Positions 28,645 through 39,996 of a stretch of DNA of 64,000 nt are shown one piece after another. The notes beneath the pieces are model-generated. The model worked only from the letters and a program-made list of their open reading frames with translations, had not been told where the DNA came from and did not search any database. The position numbers and the translations under genes were made by a program. Within the stretch, counting starts at the first letter, position 1, and every line of letters begins with the position of its first letter. This DNA is from Prosthecobacter dejongeii (GTDB taxonomy: Bacteria; Verrucomicrobiota; Verrucomicrobiia; Verrucomicrobiales; Verrucomicrobiaceae). The stretch lies in assembly GCF_014203045.1 (NCBI RefSeq), contig NZ_JACHIF010000011.1, positions 186,001 through 250,000 of the forward strand. Reading direction: 5' to 3'.

Positions 28645-28677
28645 CGGGGATAAAGAGCCTAACGCTTTTTATCCCCG
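28645..28677. terminator. Bidirectional terminator-like hairpin
   Basis: A perfect 10-bp stem, CGGGGATAAA with TTTATCCCCG, lies between the convergent acyl-CoA ligase (stop 28632) and aminotransferase (stop 28682). The A/T-rich part of the stem gives short T-runs in both directions. Confidence 0.6.
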
Positions 28678-28681
28678 TTCC

Positions 28682-29809
28682 TTAAGCCACACATCCGCGC
28701 AGCACTTCTAAGGCACGTCTCACATCGGCCCGGGTATTGTAGCCATGCACCGCCAGCCGAATACGGCCCGCACTGTGCATGACATGAACATCGGCTTTTT
28801 CCAGCGCTGCATGGATCTCGCCACTGCGTTCATGCATGAAGGCGATGATGCCCGTCTTCAGGTCTGCATGCAGTGGGCACATGGGTTTTAAACCGAGGGC
28901 GATGAGGCCTTCATAAAGCTCTTTCACTAACGGATCCGCATGGGCCGAGATCGCGGCCACGCCCACATCATCCACGTAACGCAGCGCCGCATTCAGGGCA
29001 TACAGAGCCGCGAAGTTCGGCATACCCACCGAGAAACTCAGTGCCCCCGGCTTAGTCACCGCCCGGTCAAAGCGATCGGCATCAAAGGCGTTGCTCAAAT
29101 GGTACCAGCCGCCAGCATGGGTCGTTAGACGCTGAGCATTCTGTTTCGGCACCCCGATGATGCAGCCCCCATGCACTCCCAGCGTCCATTTATGAGTGCT
29201 GCTGATGAGAATATCTGCCCCAGGGCAATTCAACTCCACCCGGCCAAAAGCCTGCGTGATGTCCACGGAGATGAGCGCATTCGGTGCTAGCTTACGCACG
29301 CTCTCGTGCAAGGCCGTCCAAGCAATGCGGTGCCCGTTAAAAAAACTTATCAGGGAGACCTGAACGAGCTTCGTTTTCTCATTCAGTAATGAAGCCAGTT
29401 CAGTCGCTTTCAGTTCTCCTTCGGTGGCCTTCCATAAGCGTACCCTGGGAGGCTGCACCGCACGCAGCCACGGAGTCGCCCCGGCGGGAAAGTCCAGATC
29501 GGTCACCACCACCTCATCCTCCGCGCTCAAATTCAAGGCGCTGGCCAAAAGATTGTAAGCCTCCGAGCTGCAAGAGCAGAAAGACACTTCGTCCGTGTTC
29601 AGTCCTAGCATTTTAGCACTGATCTCCCGGCAGTTTTCCACCGCAGCAAAGTGCCCTTCACGCCCTCGCATCCCCCGTGTTTTGTCCTTCCAGTAAGCTT
29701 GCAGTGCTTCGCCCACGCCCAGAGGCGGGATGCTTTCAGCCGCAGTATTGAGGTAGGTGATGCCTTGCAGCGTGGGAAAATCGCGGAGCCGGGAGGAGTC
29801 TGTAAGCAT
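28682..29809 (-). CDS. PLP-dependent aminotransferase, class V
   Basis: This is a fold-type I PLP enzyme (375 aa) of the class V group, which includes cysteine and selenocysteine lyases, isopenicillin-N epimerase-like proteins and kynureninase-like enzymes. The Schiff-base lysine K207 is in SSTHKWTLGVHGG. The PLP-pyridine aspartate (SVDITQAFG, D183) and a phosphate-binding SSEAYNLLAS segment (81-90) are visible. Unlike the cysteine desulfurase nearby, it has no obvious mobile catalytic Cys loop, so an epimerase, lyase or aminotransferase role is more likely than sulfur transfer. The start at 29809 is preferred; the longer form adds 12 residues that are not conserved-looking. It is divergent from recO. 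Confidence 0.85.
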   Translation of the reverse strand: MLTDSSRLRDFPTLQGITYLNTAAESIPPLGVGEALQAYWKDKTRGMRGREGHFAAVENCREISAKMLGLNTDEVSFCSCSSEAYNLLASALNLSAEDEVVVTDLDFPAGATPWLRAVQPPRVRLWKATEGELKATELASLLNEKTKLVQVSLISFFNGHRIAWTALHESVRKLAPNALISVDITQAFGRVELNCPGADILISSTHKWTLGVHGGCIIGVPKQNAQRLTTHAGGWYHLSNAFDADRFDRAVTKPGALSFSVGMPNFAALYALNAALRYVDDVGVAAISAHADPLVKELYEGLIALGLKPMCPLHADLKTGIIAFMHERSGEIHAALEKADVHVMHSAGRIRLAVHGYNTRADVRRALEVLRGCVA

Positions 29810-29919
29810 GGGTGAAAATACAACGCAACATCCTAGCCGCTGCAATCAAAGGACCGATCTTCCCCCGCAGAAAATGGCGCAACTTGCAGCGGGGGCATTT
29901 GAATGAGACATACTCACCC

Positions 29920-30477
29920 ATGGAAAAAACGGAGGCCATCCTCATCGGACGCACACGCTACTCGGAGACGACGCTGATCGTCCAATGGTGCAGTGCTGAT
30001 CAAGGGCTCTTCCGCACCATTGCCAAAGGGGCTCTCCGCCCCAAATCCGCTTTCGCAGGCTTGTTGGATCTTTTTGTCTCAGCAGACATCAGCTACACCC
30101 AGTCTCGCAGCAGTGATCTGCACAAACTGGTGGAGGCTCATTGGCAAAATCCACGTCTCGGCCTGCGTAGCAGTTACGGGCGCGTACTCGCTGCCACCTA
30201 TTTGGTTAAACTCATTTCTTTAGTGGTGGAGCCTCACGCGCCACTGCCCGCCATTCATGAACTCCTTATCAAGGCGCTGGATTACCTCAATGATCACGAT
30301 CCCAGCCGTGCTTTGATTGAGCGTTTTGAGCTCCGCCTAGCTGAAGACCTAGGTCTTGTAGGCGAAGGTTTAGCCGCCGGAGGTCAAGCGGCCCATGCCA
30401 TTGAGGATAACTTTCACCGTCGGCTACCTGTGCAACGCAGGCAGGTGCTCACGTGGATTGAAGAACGCCCCACCTGA
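29920..30477 (+). CDS. recO: DNA repair protein RecO, short form
   Basis: RecO (185 aa) helps load RecA onto SSB-coated DNA in the RecFOR pathway. The N-terminal OB-fold segment is clear: EAILIGRTRYSETTLIVQWCSADQGLFRTIAKGALRPKS is in the expected form, with the typical aromatic/basic pattern. The helical second domain follows. The protein is shorter than the usual 230-250 aa and has no C-terminal zinc-finger cysteines. The start at 29920 avoids 36 unrelated residues. The cysteine desulfurase gene starts 24 bases after its stop, so the two are probably on one transcript. Confidence 0.82.
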   Translation: MEKTEAILIGRTRYSETTLIVQWCSADQGLFRTIAKGALRPKSAFAGLLDLFVSADISYTQSRSSDLHKLVEAHWQNPRLGLRSSYGRVLAATYLVKLISLVVEPHAPLPAIHELLIKALDYLNDHDPSRALIERFELRLAEDLGLVGEGLAAGGQAAHAIEDNFHRRLPVQRRQVLTWIEERPT

Positions 30478-30501
30478 TCCATTCGTATCTCTCCTGCTCC
30501 C

Positions 30502-31656
30502 ATGATTTACCTTGATGCCAATGCCACTACACCGCCGGACCCGGCTGTGATTGAGGCCATGCTGCCGTTTTTATCGCAGCACTACGGCAATGCTTCATCC
30601 TCCCACGCTGCTGGCCGCCATGCCCGACGGGCGGTGGAGAATGCGCGTAAACAAGTCGCGACACTGATCGGAGCTGACGAGTCCGAGATCATCTTCACCA
30701 GTGGAGCGACAGAGAGCATCAATAGCGTTCTTCTTTCAGCCCGCCACACCTGTCCAGACCGCTCGCTGCTGATCATCAGTGCTACCGAGCACCCTGCCAC
30801 GCTGGAATGCGCCGAACGCTGGCAGGCCCAGGGAGGCCAAGTAAAGGTCATTCCCGTCCACCAAACTGGCCTGCTAGACCTTGAGGCTCTAAAGACGGCC
30901 CTCATTCCCGGCGAGACAGCTCTAGTGTCCATGCTCTGGGCAAACAATGAAACGGGGGTCATCCAGCCCATGACCGAGATCGCAGCGCTCGCTCATTCCG
31001 CCGGCGCACTGGTGCATGCAGATGCAGTGCAAATGCTGGGCAAGCTATCTGTGGATGTGCGCGACGCGGGCGTGGATTTCCTCAGCCTGAGTGGGCACAA
31101 GATGCATACGCCCAAAGGCATCGGTGCATTGTTTGTTAGTCACCATGCACCCTTTCAGCCCATGATCATCGGCGGTGGCCAGGAAAAAGAACGCCGCAGT
31201 GGTACCGAGAATGTCCCCGGTATCGTCGCTCTAGGAAAAGCGGCTGAACTGGCCATGATCAGCCACATTGACATGCAGCCTCTGCGTGACGCGCTGGAGC
31301 AGCAGCTCCTCGCGGCTCTGCCAGAGCTAGAAATCCACAGCCAGTCCGCTCCGCGACTGCCCAATACTTCTTCCATTCACTTTCCTGGAGTGGATGCGGC
31401 AGCCCTCCTCATTCGCCTGGATCAAAAAGGCCTCGCCTGTTCGGGAGGATCGGCTTGTCACACTGCTTCCTTGCATCCGTCCCACGTCCTGGAGGCCATG
31501 GGATACGATGCGCGCCACGCCGCCAGTACCCTGCGTTTTTCTTTATCTCGACTCAATACCGAGGCCGAAATTCCCCAGGCCGCGCAGGCCATCATCGCTG
31601 CTGTGCACCACCTCCGCGCCCAGTGGGACCCATCGGTGGTCGTTACGATGGCGTGA
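30502..31656 (+). CDS. Cysteine desulfurase (NifS/IscS family)
   Basis: The enzyme (384 aa) takes sulfur from L-cysteine as a persulfide, for iron-sulfur clusters, tRNA thiolation or cofactors. It shows the MIYLDANATTPPDPAVIEAM start of the family, the PLP lysine K200 in SLSGHKMHTPKG, the PLP-contacting TEHPAT (95-100), the HADAVQ segment (172-177) and the Cys loop GSACHTASLHPS with C319 as catalytic persulfide residue. No IscU/IscR neighbours are present, so it may serve tRNA thiolation or general sulfur transfer. It follows recO by 24 bases. Confidence 0.93.
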   Translation: MIYLDANATTPPDPAVIEAMLPFLSQHYGNASSSHAAGRHARRAVENARKQVATLIGADESEIIFTSGATESINSVLLSARHTCPDRSLLIISATEHPATLECAERWQAQGGQVKVIPVHQTGLLDLEALKTALIPGETALVSMLWANNETGVIQPMTEIAALAHSAGALVHADAVQMLGKLSVDVRDAGVDFLSLSGHKMHTPKGIGALFVSHHAPFQPMIIGGGQEKERRSGTENVPGIVALGKAAELAMISHIDMQPLRDALEQQLLAALPELEIHSQSAPRLPNTSSIHFPGVDAAALLIRLDQKGLACSGGSACHTASLHPSHVLEAMGYDARHAASTLRFSLSRLNTEAEIPQAAQAIIAAVHHLRAQWDPSVVVTMA

Positions 31657-31794
31657 CAAAAGGCCTTTTTGGCCTATCGTGCATGTTCGGTGTGATTTCC
31701 ACATTGCCGCGCAAAAGTTTTTCTCGGCTAGTGTCGAGACCTCGCAACCATTTCCCCTGCTCATCACCACCTGTTTTGAGCCTCTTTCCCGCCC

Positions 31795-34269
<2,475 letters not shown>

Positions 34270-34314
34270 CACCAGATGGCCATTTTTCATTTTTGTAGGG
34301 TCTGCACCTCGGAT

Positions 34315-34340
34315 GTGGATTCGGGGAATCCACGTTTTTT
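34315..34340 (+). terminator. Intrinsic terminator of the U32-family gene
   Basis: A 7-bp stem (GTGGATT / AATCCAC, loop CGGGG) is followed by G and six T residues, 46 bases past the U32 stop codon. Confidence 0.88.
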
Positions 34341-34408
34341 ATCTCAACGAGCCACGCCAAAACCATGTCTCAAACGAATGTATTTAGACAACGACAACCC
34401 CAACTACC

Positions 34409-34723
34409 ATGATCATCCAAGTCAACACCGACAATCACATCACGGGCCGTCAGGAATTCACCGCTGAGGCTGAAGCCGTCGTCACAGACGCCCTTTCTCA
34501 TGTCAGTGACCACGTGACACGTGTGGAGATACACATCCATGATGAGAACAGCAAAAAGAGCGGTCCTCAGGACAAACGCTGCATGATGGAGGCTCGGCTG
34601 GAAGGCCATCCTCCGATCGCCGTGACCCATAAGGCAGAAACCATCGCCTTCGCCATGGACGGTGCGGCTGAAAAATTGAAAGCCACGCTCGAACACAAGT
34701 TGGATCGTCTCCAGCGCCATTGA
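34409..34723 (+). CDS. HPF/RaiA-family ribosome hibernation-type factor
   Basis: The 104-aa protein has the beta-alpha-beta-beta-beta-alpha pattern of the sigma54-modulation/ribosome-hibernation family: MIIQVNTDNHI opening, the VTRVEIHIHDENS strand, CMMEARLEGHPPIAVTH and a C-terminal amphipathic helix with AMDGAAEKLKATLEHKLDRLQRH. Such proteins bind the 30S decoding region and silence ribosomes in stationary phase. It is the short form, with no C-terminal dimerisation domain. It lies alone, after the U32 terminator. A hairpin without a T-run (34748-34773) follows. Confidence 0.85.
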   Translation: MIIQVNTDNHITGRQEFTAEAEAVVTDALSHVSDHVTRVEIHIHDENSKKSGPQDKRCMMEARLEGHPPIAVTHKAETIAFAMDGAAEKLKATLEHKLDRLQRH

Positions 34724-34747
34724 GCGAATGAGTTGAGCGAATAAAAG

Positions 34748-34773
34748 CAGGGGTGGTCTCTATACCGCCCCTG
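34748..34773 (+). other. Stable hairpin after the HPF-like gene
   Basis: CAGGGGTGGT pairs with ACCGCCCCTG as a 10-bp stem with one G-U pair (loop CTCTAT), 24 bases past the HPF-like stop codon. There is no T-run, so factor-dependent or weak termination, or 3'-end protection, is possible. Confidence 0.5.
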
Positions 34774-34914
34774 ACTCAAATGCACCCACCGCCAGCATGT
34801 TCGTTTTTTTCTCCAATCGGCTGGGCTGCGTCAGCTCAATCCTCGTCTCACTTGCGGGCAGCGCGCTACTTTTTCTCATTCTGCGCGGATGCTCCGGCGC
34901 TGTTTAGGCGACTT

Positions 34915-36378
34915 TTATTCCTGTTTAAATCCATCAATAGCCCGAATTTTTGCGCCTGTGATTTTCGGGTTAATGAGGCGGATGTTTAACTCAGGGTTCC
35001 GCGCACGATCACTGGTGGTAAAGCCAAACTCCAGGGTCTCAAGAGACTGCACATTTTCCGCACGGCAATCTTTAAGCGTGATGTTTCGAGGTGAGCGTGT
35101 TTTATCAAAACCGAGTTCAAAACCAGCGATGCCATTGGAAGCTCGTCCGGGGCGCACCCAGTAGCCCTGCACTCCAGTTTCGAGAGCAGCGCAGTTGATG
35201 AACGAAATGTTTTCACACTCAGATCCGATGGTGAAACTGCGGAAGCCCGCACGCTCTGAAGTGCAATTGATGACTCTGCCGTTCTTCTGCGGATGCGCGT
35301 ATTTGAAGCCGTAGGAAAAGCTGTCGCTGATTTGGATGTTTTCTTGTAAAAAGCCATCTGCGCCTTTCCCTGTGAGATCAATACCCTCCCAGGTATTGGT
35401 GATCACACAGTCTCTCATCACTAGCCCTTTTACACCGCCCACGGTCACTCCATCGGCCTGCCACGGCAGAAATTTTCCGTCCACACGAGTGCCGATCCTT
35501 TCGATGCGCGAGTTGATCAACTCGACATCCTCACAGTTACCGATCGTGATGCCAGTGAGCTGCTCCTGCACGCGAACCCGGATGAAGTGACCAGCCCGCT
35601 CATCGAAGTCATAAATGGGACTGTTGTTCCAGCCAAAATCACGACCTAGCACTTCGCCGGAAAACATTACATCTCCCTCATACGGAGCCCAATGAATGTC
35701 GTGAATACTCAGTTTATCCATCCTCACCTTCGCACAACGGTTGAGATATAGACCGGCACCTTTACCGTCCCCAGTGATCTCGATCTCTTTCAAAGAAATG
35801 GGCGCGGCATCCACCAGATAAAGACCGGCAGAGTTTGAATGCATCCCCGCCTCTGGGTGGTTACCACGCAGGATTTTCACCCGGTTCAGCTTCACCGAAA
35901 CAGGCTGTTTTTCCGTCCCGTAAATGAATAAGGTGCGGATGTTTAGCATCGCACGAATGGCCTCTAAATCAGATCCCGTCACGAGGGGGTCTTCCGCATA
36001 GGTGGCCACTCCATCATAACGCAATAGGGGTACCCCATTGACCATTTGGGTCAGGGCCTCGGCTGGCACAACGGTAGGAGTCGTGGTGTTTTGGGTCGAA
36101 CGAATAAATTTTGTCGTATCTACTCGCCCCATGGTTTGAAGGAGGGTGGCATTGCTTAGATTTACCGCTACACGGACATGGACGGAGCCATGCACCGCAT
36201 AGGTCAGCCCCTCGCCGTCCACTGGCTGTCCCGCACTTTGTCTCAGCGCGGCTTCCAACGCGGCCCGGTCATCCGTCACCCCGTCGCCCTTAACCCCCAT
36301 GGAGCGCAGCGTGAGGGCGGCAGACAAAAATGAGGCAGTTCCCCAAAAGAGAGAAACTATGAGAAAGAGCAGTTTCAT
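34915..36378 (-). CDS. Secreted right-handed beta-helix protein (pectate lyase 3-like)
   Basis: This protein (487 aa) has a signal peptide (MKLLFLIVSLFWGTASFLSA) and opens with LTLRSMGVKGDGVTDDRAALEAAL, the typical N-terminal cap of pectate_lyase_3/polygalacturonase-type beta-helix proteins. Short repeats with VELINSRIERIG, GLVMRDCVITNTWEG and NISFINCAALETG, alternating hydrophobic and Asn/Asp positions, fit parallel beta-helix coils. Such proteins act on or bind polysaccharides; no catalytic residues could be assigned. It is a monocistronic minus-strand gene, divergent from the SUMF1 gene (229 bases between). Confidence 0.78.
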   Translation of the reverse strand: MKLLFLIVSLFWGTASFLSAALTLRSMGVKGDGVTDDRAALEAALRQSAGQPVDGEGLTYAVHGSVHVRVAVNLSNATLLQTMGRVDTTKFIRSTQNTTTPTVVPAEALTQMVNGVPLLRYDGVATYAEDPLVTGSDLEAIRAMLNIRTLFIYGTEKQPVSVKLNRVKILRGNHPEAGMHSNSAGLYLVDAAPISLKEIEITGDGKGAGLYLNRCAKVRMDKLSIHDIHWAPYEGDVMFSGEVLGRDFGWNNSPIYDFDERAGHFIRVRVQEQLTGITIGNCEDVELINSRIERIGTRVDGKFLPWQADGVTVGGVKGLVMRDCVITNTWEGIDLTGKGADGFLQENIQISDSFSYGFKYAHPQKNGRVINCTSERAGFRSFTIGSECENISFINCAALETGVQGYWVRPGRASNGIAGFELGFDKTRSPRNITLKDCRAENVQSLETLEFGFTTSDRARNPELNIRLINPKITGAKIRAIDGFKQE

Positions 36379-36607
36379 GCGGAGTGGGTATATCGTAATG
36401 ATAGTCCGAACCAGTAGCGACTTTTGATCGAACCATCTTGCTATTTAGCAGAATAATACAGGTTCGTGTCAGAATCGGCTCAAAAGCCGCGTACAGGTGA
36501 TGGCGCTTTCGAACGCCCTTACTCAATCCACTTTTATCTTCTCGCTTATCCCCCGCATCCCCTCCCGAGTGGACAAAAAGCCCCACTCATGCTAAACCAA
36601 CTCTTCC

Positions 36608-38353
36608 ATGTTAGCCCACCGCCCCTTAACCTCTGCCTTTCTCGCCCTCGCCGCGATGCCCGGACTCACCGCGGCAGCCGCCACGAAGGTGGATTTTAAC
36701 ACTCAGGTCAAACCCATCCTCGAAGCTGCCTGCACCCACTGCCACGGTGTGGACAAAGACAAAGGTGATTTCCGTCTCCACACGAAGGAAGACATGATCA
36801 AAGGGAATGAAAACGGCCCAGGTTTGACGGCAGGTGACCTGAAAAAAAGCGCCATTTACACCACCCTCATCCTACCCGCCGAAGATGAAATGGTGATGCC
36901 TCCATCCAAAGAAGGCCTGCTGGCCGCTAATCAGATCGAAGTCATCAAAAATTGGATCGAGCAGGGAGCCGAGTGGCCCGCCGGCGTGACCCTGGAGGTG
37001 AAGCCTCGCATTGACTTTGTGAAGCACATCCAGCCCATCTTGGAACAGAACTGCGTGAGCTGCCACAACCCTGAAAAGGACAAGGGTGACTACATCCTCA
37101 GCACCAAGAAAGAAGCATTTGAGAGTGGCGAAAACGCCCCGAACATCGTTGCCTTCGACCTGGCCAAAAGCGCCCTCTATCATCTCACCACCCTGGGTGC
37201 CGATGAAGATGACCTCATGCCTCCTGCTAAAAGTGGCGGCCCGCTGAAGAAGGAAGAGATCGCCATGCTGAAAGGCTGGATCGAGCAAGGGGCTGTGTGG
37301 CCCGAGGGCGTAACCCTCAAGGCCAAGGAAAAAGGCGCTGCGCCAACCAACAATCCAGACACCATGGAGTTGGTGAAAAAGATTCACGCGAAGATCGTCG
37401 CCACGGCTCAAGAAAAAGCTGAGGCCGACATGAAATCCTACGATGCTAAGGTGCCAAAAACGGGCGCTCCCTACTCCATGGTCGCCATCAAAAGCGGTGA
37501 GTTCCTGATGGGGAGCCCCGCTGGTGAAGCCAACCGGGCGGACGACGAAGGCCCGCAGGTGAAGGTGCAGATCAAGCCTTTCTGGATCGGCAAATACGAA
37601 GTGACCTGGGATGAGTATGAGCCCTTCCAGCTCACCGCCGAAGGTCGCAATAAGGACGGTAGCCGCAAAGTCTGGTCCCCCAATGACAAGCCAGAAGACC
37701 TCATCTCCCAGCCCACCCCACCCTACCAGCCGATGGATTTTGGCATGGGCCGCAATGGCTTCCCCGCCATCTGCATGACTCAGCACGCCGCCAATAAGTA
37801 CTGCCAGTGGCTCAGCGCTCAGACGGGGCATTTCTACCGCCTGCCTACCGAAGCTGAGTGGGAGTATGCAGCCCGCGCCGGCACCACGACGGCCTACTTC
37901 TTCGGTGACGATCCCAAAGACCTCGGCGAGTACGCCTGGTATTTCGATAACGCGCCTAACTTCCAATACAGCACCGTCGGCAAGAAGAAGCCGAATCCCT
38001 GGGGGCTCTACGACATCTACGGCAACGTCTGTGAGTGGACGCTGGACCAATACAACGAAGGCACCTACAAAAGCCTGAGCAACGGAGCTGTGGGCAACAA
38101 ATGGGTGCCCTCCAAGACCCCCTACCCGCACACAGCGCGTGGCGGCACCTACGACGACGATGCCGAATTCCTTCGCAGTGCCTCCCGCCGTGCTTCCGAG
38201 CCCGCCTGGAAGCAGCAGGACCCGCAATTGCCCAAGAGCATCTGGTATCTCACCGATGCCACTTGGCTGGGCTTCCGCATCGTCCGCCCGTTGGAAATCC
38301 CAACGGTGGAAGAAATGTACTCCGCGTGGAACAATGGCGTGGCTCGCGAATAA
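36608..38353 (+). CDS. Secreted SUMF1/FGE-fold protein with two N-terminal c-type heme domains
   Basis: This exported protein (581 aa) has a signal peptide (1 to about 25), then two similar domains of about 110 residues, each with a heme c motif: C42-T-H-C45-H46 and C149-V-S-C152-H153. Each is followed by a KGDF/KGDY segment and MPP (96-98 and about 206-208), as in planctomycete-type cytochrome c modules. A formylglycine-generating-enzyme/SUMF1-like domain follows (about 285-560, opening YSMVAIKSGEFLMGSPAGEAN). Catalytic FGE needs a Cys pair in a RGGSY...C...C region; here that region reads HTARGGTYDDDAEF without cysteine, so formylglycine formation is unlikely. A redox or ligand-binding role in the periplasm is inferred. 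A bidirectional terminator follows. Confidence 0.87.
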   Translation: MLAHRPLTSAFLALAAMPGLTAAAATKVDFNTQVKPILEAACTHCHGVDKDKGDFRLHTKEDMIKGNENGPGLTAGDLKKSAIYTTLILPAEDEMVMPPSKEGLLAANQIEVIKNWIEQGAEWPAGVTLEVKPRIDFVKHIQPILEQNCVSCHNPEKDKGDYILSTKKEAFESGENAPNIVAFDLAKSALYHLTTLGADEDDLMPPAKSGGPLKKEEIAMLKGWIEQGAVWPEGVTLKAKEKGAAPTNNPDTMELVKKIHAKIVATAQEKAEADMKSYDAKVPKTGAPYSMVAIKSGEFLMGSPAGEANRADDEGPQVKVQIKPFWIGKYEVTWDEYEPFQLTAEGRNKDGSRKVWSPNDKPEDLISQPTPPYQPMDFGMGRNGFPAICMTQHAANKYCQWLSAQTGHFYRLPTEAEWEYAARAGTTTAYFFGDDPKDLGEYAWYFDNAPNFQYSTVGKKKPNPWGLYDIYGNVCEWTLDQYNEGTYKSLSNGAVGNKWVPSKTPYPHTARGGTYDDDAEFLRSASRRASEPAWKQQDPQLPKSIWYLTDATWLGFRIVRPLEIPTVEEMYSAWNNGVARE

Positions 38354-38383
38354 TCTTCACTGAAAGCCTCTCCCTAAAAATCC

Positions 38384-38411
38384 AAAAGCCCATGCGAAAG
38401 CATGGGCTTTT
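38384..38411. terminator. Bidirectional intrinsic terminator, SUMF1 gene / anti-sigma gene
   Basis: AAAAGCCCATGC pairs with GCATGGGCTTTT around a GAAA tetraloop and gives a T-run on each strand. It ends the SUMF1 gene (stop 38353) and can also serve the minus-strand anti-sigma gene. Confidence 0.92.
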
Positions 38412-38521
38412 TTCATAACTGTTTGGAAGGTCGTTCCTGGTCGGAAAGGTCGCGTGAAGAAGGCCTCTTCACTCACAGGTAATGATCATCTTATCCACAA
38501 GGAGTCCTCAGCAAAAAGATC

Positions 38522-39433
38522 TCACGGCCCAATCAGAATGATAGGGCCCTCGTTCTTCGCGACGCCGCCTTCACGCTCCACACTCAACGCAAATTTGGCA
38601 GCACTGCTGACTTCTTCCACAGGCTTGAACTCCACCTTAGCAAAGCCCTGTCCGTCCAACTGAACCACCCCTGCATTTACAGGAGTCGGATTCTTGGGGT
38701 CCACGACCCAGAGTTGATAATCCTTGCCCGATTCCACCGGAGGCATTTTCTCCAGCTTGAGCAGGCCTTGATGCTTCTCACTGTCCCACACCACTACAGC
38801 CACGCCTTCCTTGTAGGCAGCGACCGTGCTTTGCAAGCTAGCGATCTGCACCTGGGCAAATGCATCTTTCTTCCGCAGATCTGAAATCTCTTTTGTCAGG
38901 CTGACCAGTTGCTGCTGGGTAATCTGGCTGCTCTCACGCATGCCTTCAAGCTGAGTCGCCAGTTGCACCATCTGCTCCACAGATTTTGCATTTTTCTCAT
39001 CCAGAGCATCGCGTTCATCACGCACACGGATGAGCTGCTGGCGAGCTTCTGCCTCCACCTCTGTCATGGCTGCCACTTGTTGGGCCAACTGGGTTCGTTC
39101 ATTCCATAACCAAAAGCATCCCGCCGCCAAAGTGGCCGCTATGCCCCAGGCCAAAGGCTGCATGCGAGAGGAAGATACAGGACGTGATTTAACCAACTTC
39201 TGAACGCGTGCGCGCTCCTTAACTTGGGCCATGATTGAGGCTTTAAGAGCAGCAGGTGGACGGATGGCAGGTGCTAGAGCGGCCAGTTCTGCCACCGTCA
39301 GTTCCAGCTCCGACGCCAGATCATCCAGTTCGGAATCACGGGTGCGCGAAATCTCCAGCGCGCTTTGCTCAGATTCATCGAGAGCATGCAGTGCATTCAG
39401 AGCAGCGAGTTCTTCTTGTTGCTCGTCCATCAC
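38522..39433 (-). CDS. Anti-sigma factor, RskA type
   Basis: The protein (303 aa) is a membrane-bound regulator of the adjacent sigma factor. The cytoplasmic N-terminal part (1-90) contains an anti-sigma domain with ALNALHALDESEQSAL. One transmembrane helix lies at about 92-110, followed by a long coiled coil (about 112-205) and the RskA C-terminal domain (about 215-303, GKDYQLWVVDPKNPTPVNAGV and ALSVEREGGV). RskA domains are extracytoplasmic and may be processed by proteases when the envelope is stressed or redox state changes. No zinc anti-sigma HxxxCxxC motif is seen. It overlaps the sigma gene by 4 bases (ATGA), indicating translational coupling. Confidence 0.88.
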   Translation of the reverse strand: MMDEQQEELAALNALHALDESEQSALEISRTRDSELDDLASELELTVAELAALAPAIRPPAALKASIMAQVKERARVQKLVKSRPVSSSRMQPLAWGIAATLAAGCFWLWNERTQLAQQVAAMTEVEAEARQQLIRVRDERDALDEKNAKSVEQMVQLATQLEGMRESSQITQQQLVSLTKEISDLRKKDAFAQVQIASLQSTVAAYKEGVAVVVWDSEKHQGLLKLEKMPPVESGKDYQLWVVDPKNPTPVNAGVVQLDGQGFAKVEFKPVEEVSSAAKFALSVEREGGVAKNEGPIILIGP

Positions 39434-39996
39434 GCCAACCCTCCTTTCATCAGATCGCGAAGCTTTAGCAAGCCGCGTCGAATGTGTGTTTTAACGGTGC
39501 CCAAGGGTAATTGTAGATCTTCGGCTATCGCCTGATGGGTGAGCCCTTTTAAAAATGCGAACTCGATCAACTGCCGTTGTTCGCCAGGCAAGGCCAGCAA
39601 GGCGGCATGCACTTGCTTTTGGCGTTCTTTCATCTGCATGGTGTCATCTCCACGGGTCCCTGGGGCATCCAGGGTCGCCTGCTCTATAGCTGCGGTTTCA
39701 TTCAAACGCAGGCGACGTCCCAGCGCCCGCATCCGATCAATCGCCTTGTGGCGGAAAATCATCACCGTCCAGGTAAAGGCACGGCTGCGGCTCACATCAT
39801 AGTCACGGGCATGGTCCCAGAGGTAAAGGAACCCCTCTTGCAGCACATCCTCAGCCTCGCGCTCATCGCCTAGCATCTGGCGCATGAGGCCTAACAATCG
39901 AGGTGAATACCGATCATACAACGTCTCAAAGGCACGCATGTCGCCAGCACCAGCCCGCTGGAGTAAAGTTTCATCGCTGATTTCAGAAGATGGCAT
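39430..39996 (-). CDS. ECF sigma factor (SigK-like)
   Basis: This extracytoplasmic-function sigma factor (188 aa) has region 2 (FETLYDRYSPRLLGLMRQML, EREAEDVLQEGFLYLWDHA) and region 4 (LALPGEQRQLIEFAFLKGLT, HQAIAEDLQLPLGTVKTHIRRGL). The linker is short, as in other ECF members. The start at 39996 gives the MPSSEISDETLLQRAGAGD opening; earlier frames add unlikely residues. It is translationally coupled to the RskA-type anti-sigma gene, whose product should hold it inactive at the membrane. By analogy with SigK/RskA, it may regulate redox or envelope proteins; the nearby exported glutathione peroxidase is a possible target, without direct evidence. Confidence 0.92.
   Translation of the reverse strand: MPSSEISDETLLQRAGAGDMRAFETLYDRYSPRLLGLMRQMLGDEREAEDVLQEGFLYLWDHARDYDVSRSRAFTWTVMIFRHKAIDRMRALGRRLRLNETAAIEQATLDAPGTRGDDTMQMKERQKQVHAALLALPGEQRQLIEFAFLKGLTHQAIAEDLQLPLGTVKTHIRRGLLKLRDLMKGGLA

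Noticed and set aside
31660-31690. AGGCC-TTTTT-GGCCT stem after the cysteine desulfurase gene
   Set aside because: Only 5 bp and no T-run; not enough to call a terminator.
36872-38227. Minus-strand open frame (about 451 codons) antisense to the diheme SUMF1 gene
   Set aside because: The plus-strand gene has clear heme and SUMF1 motifs; the antisense frame has none.
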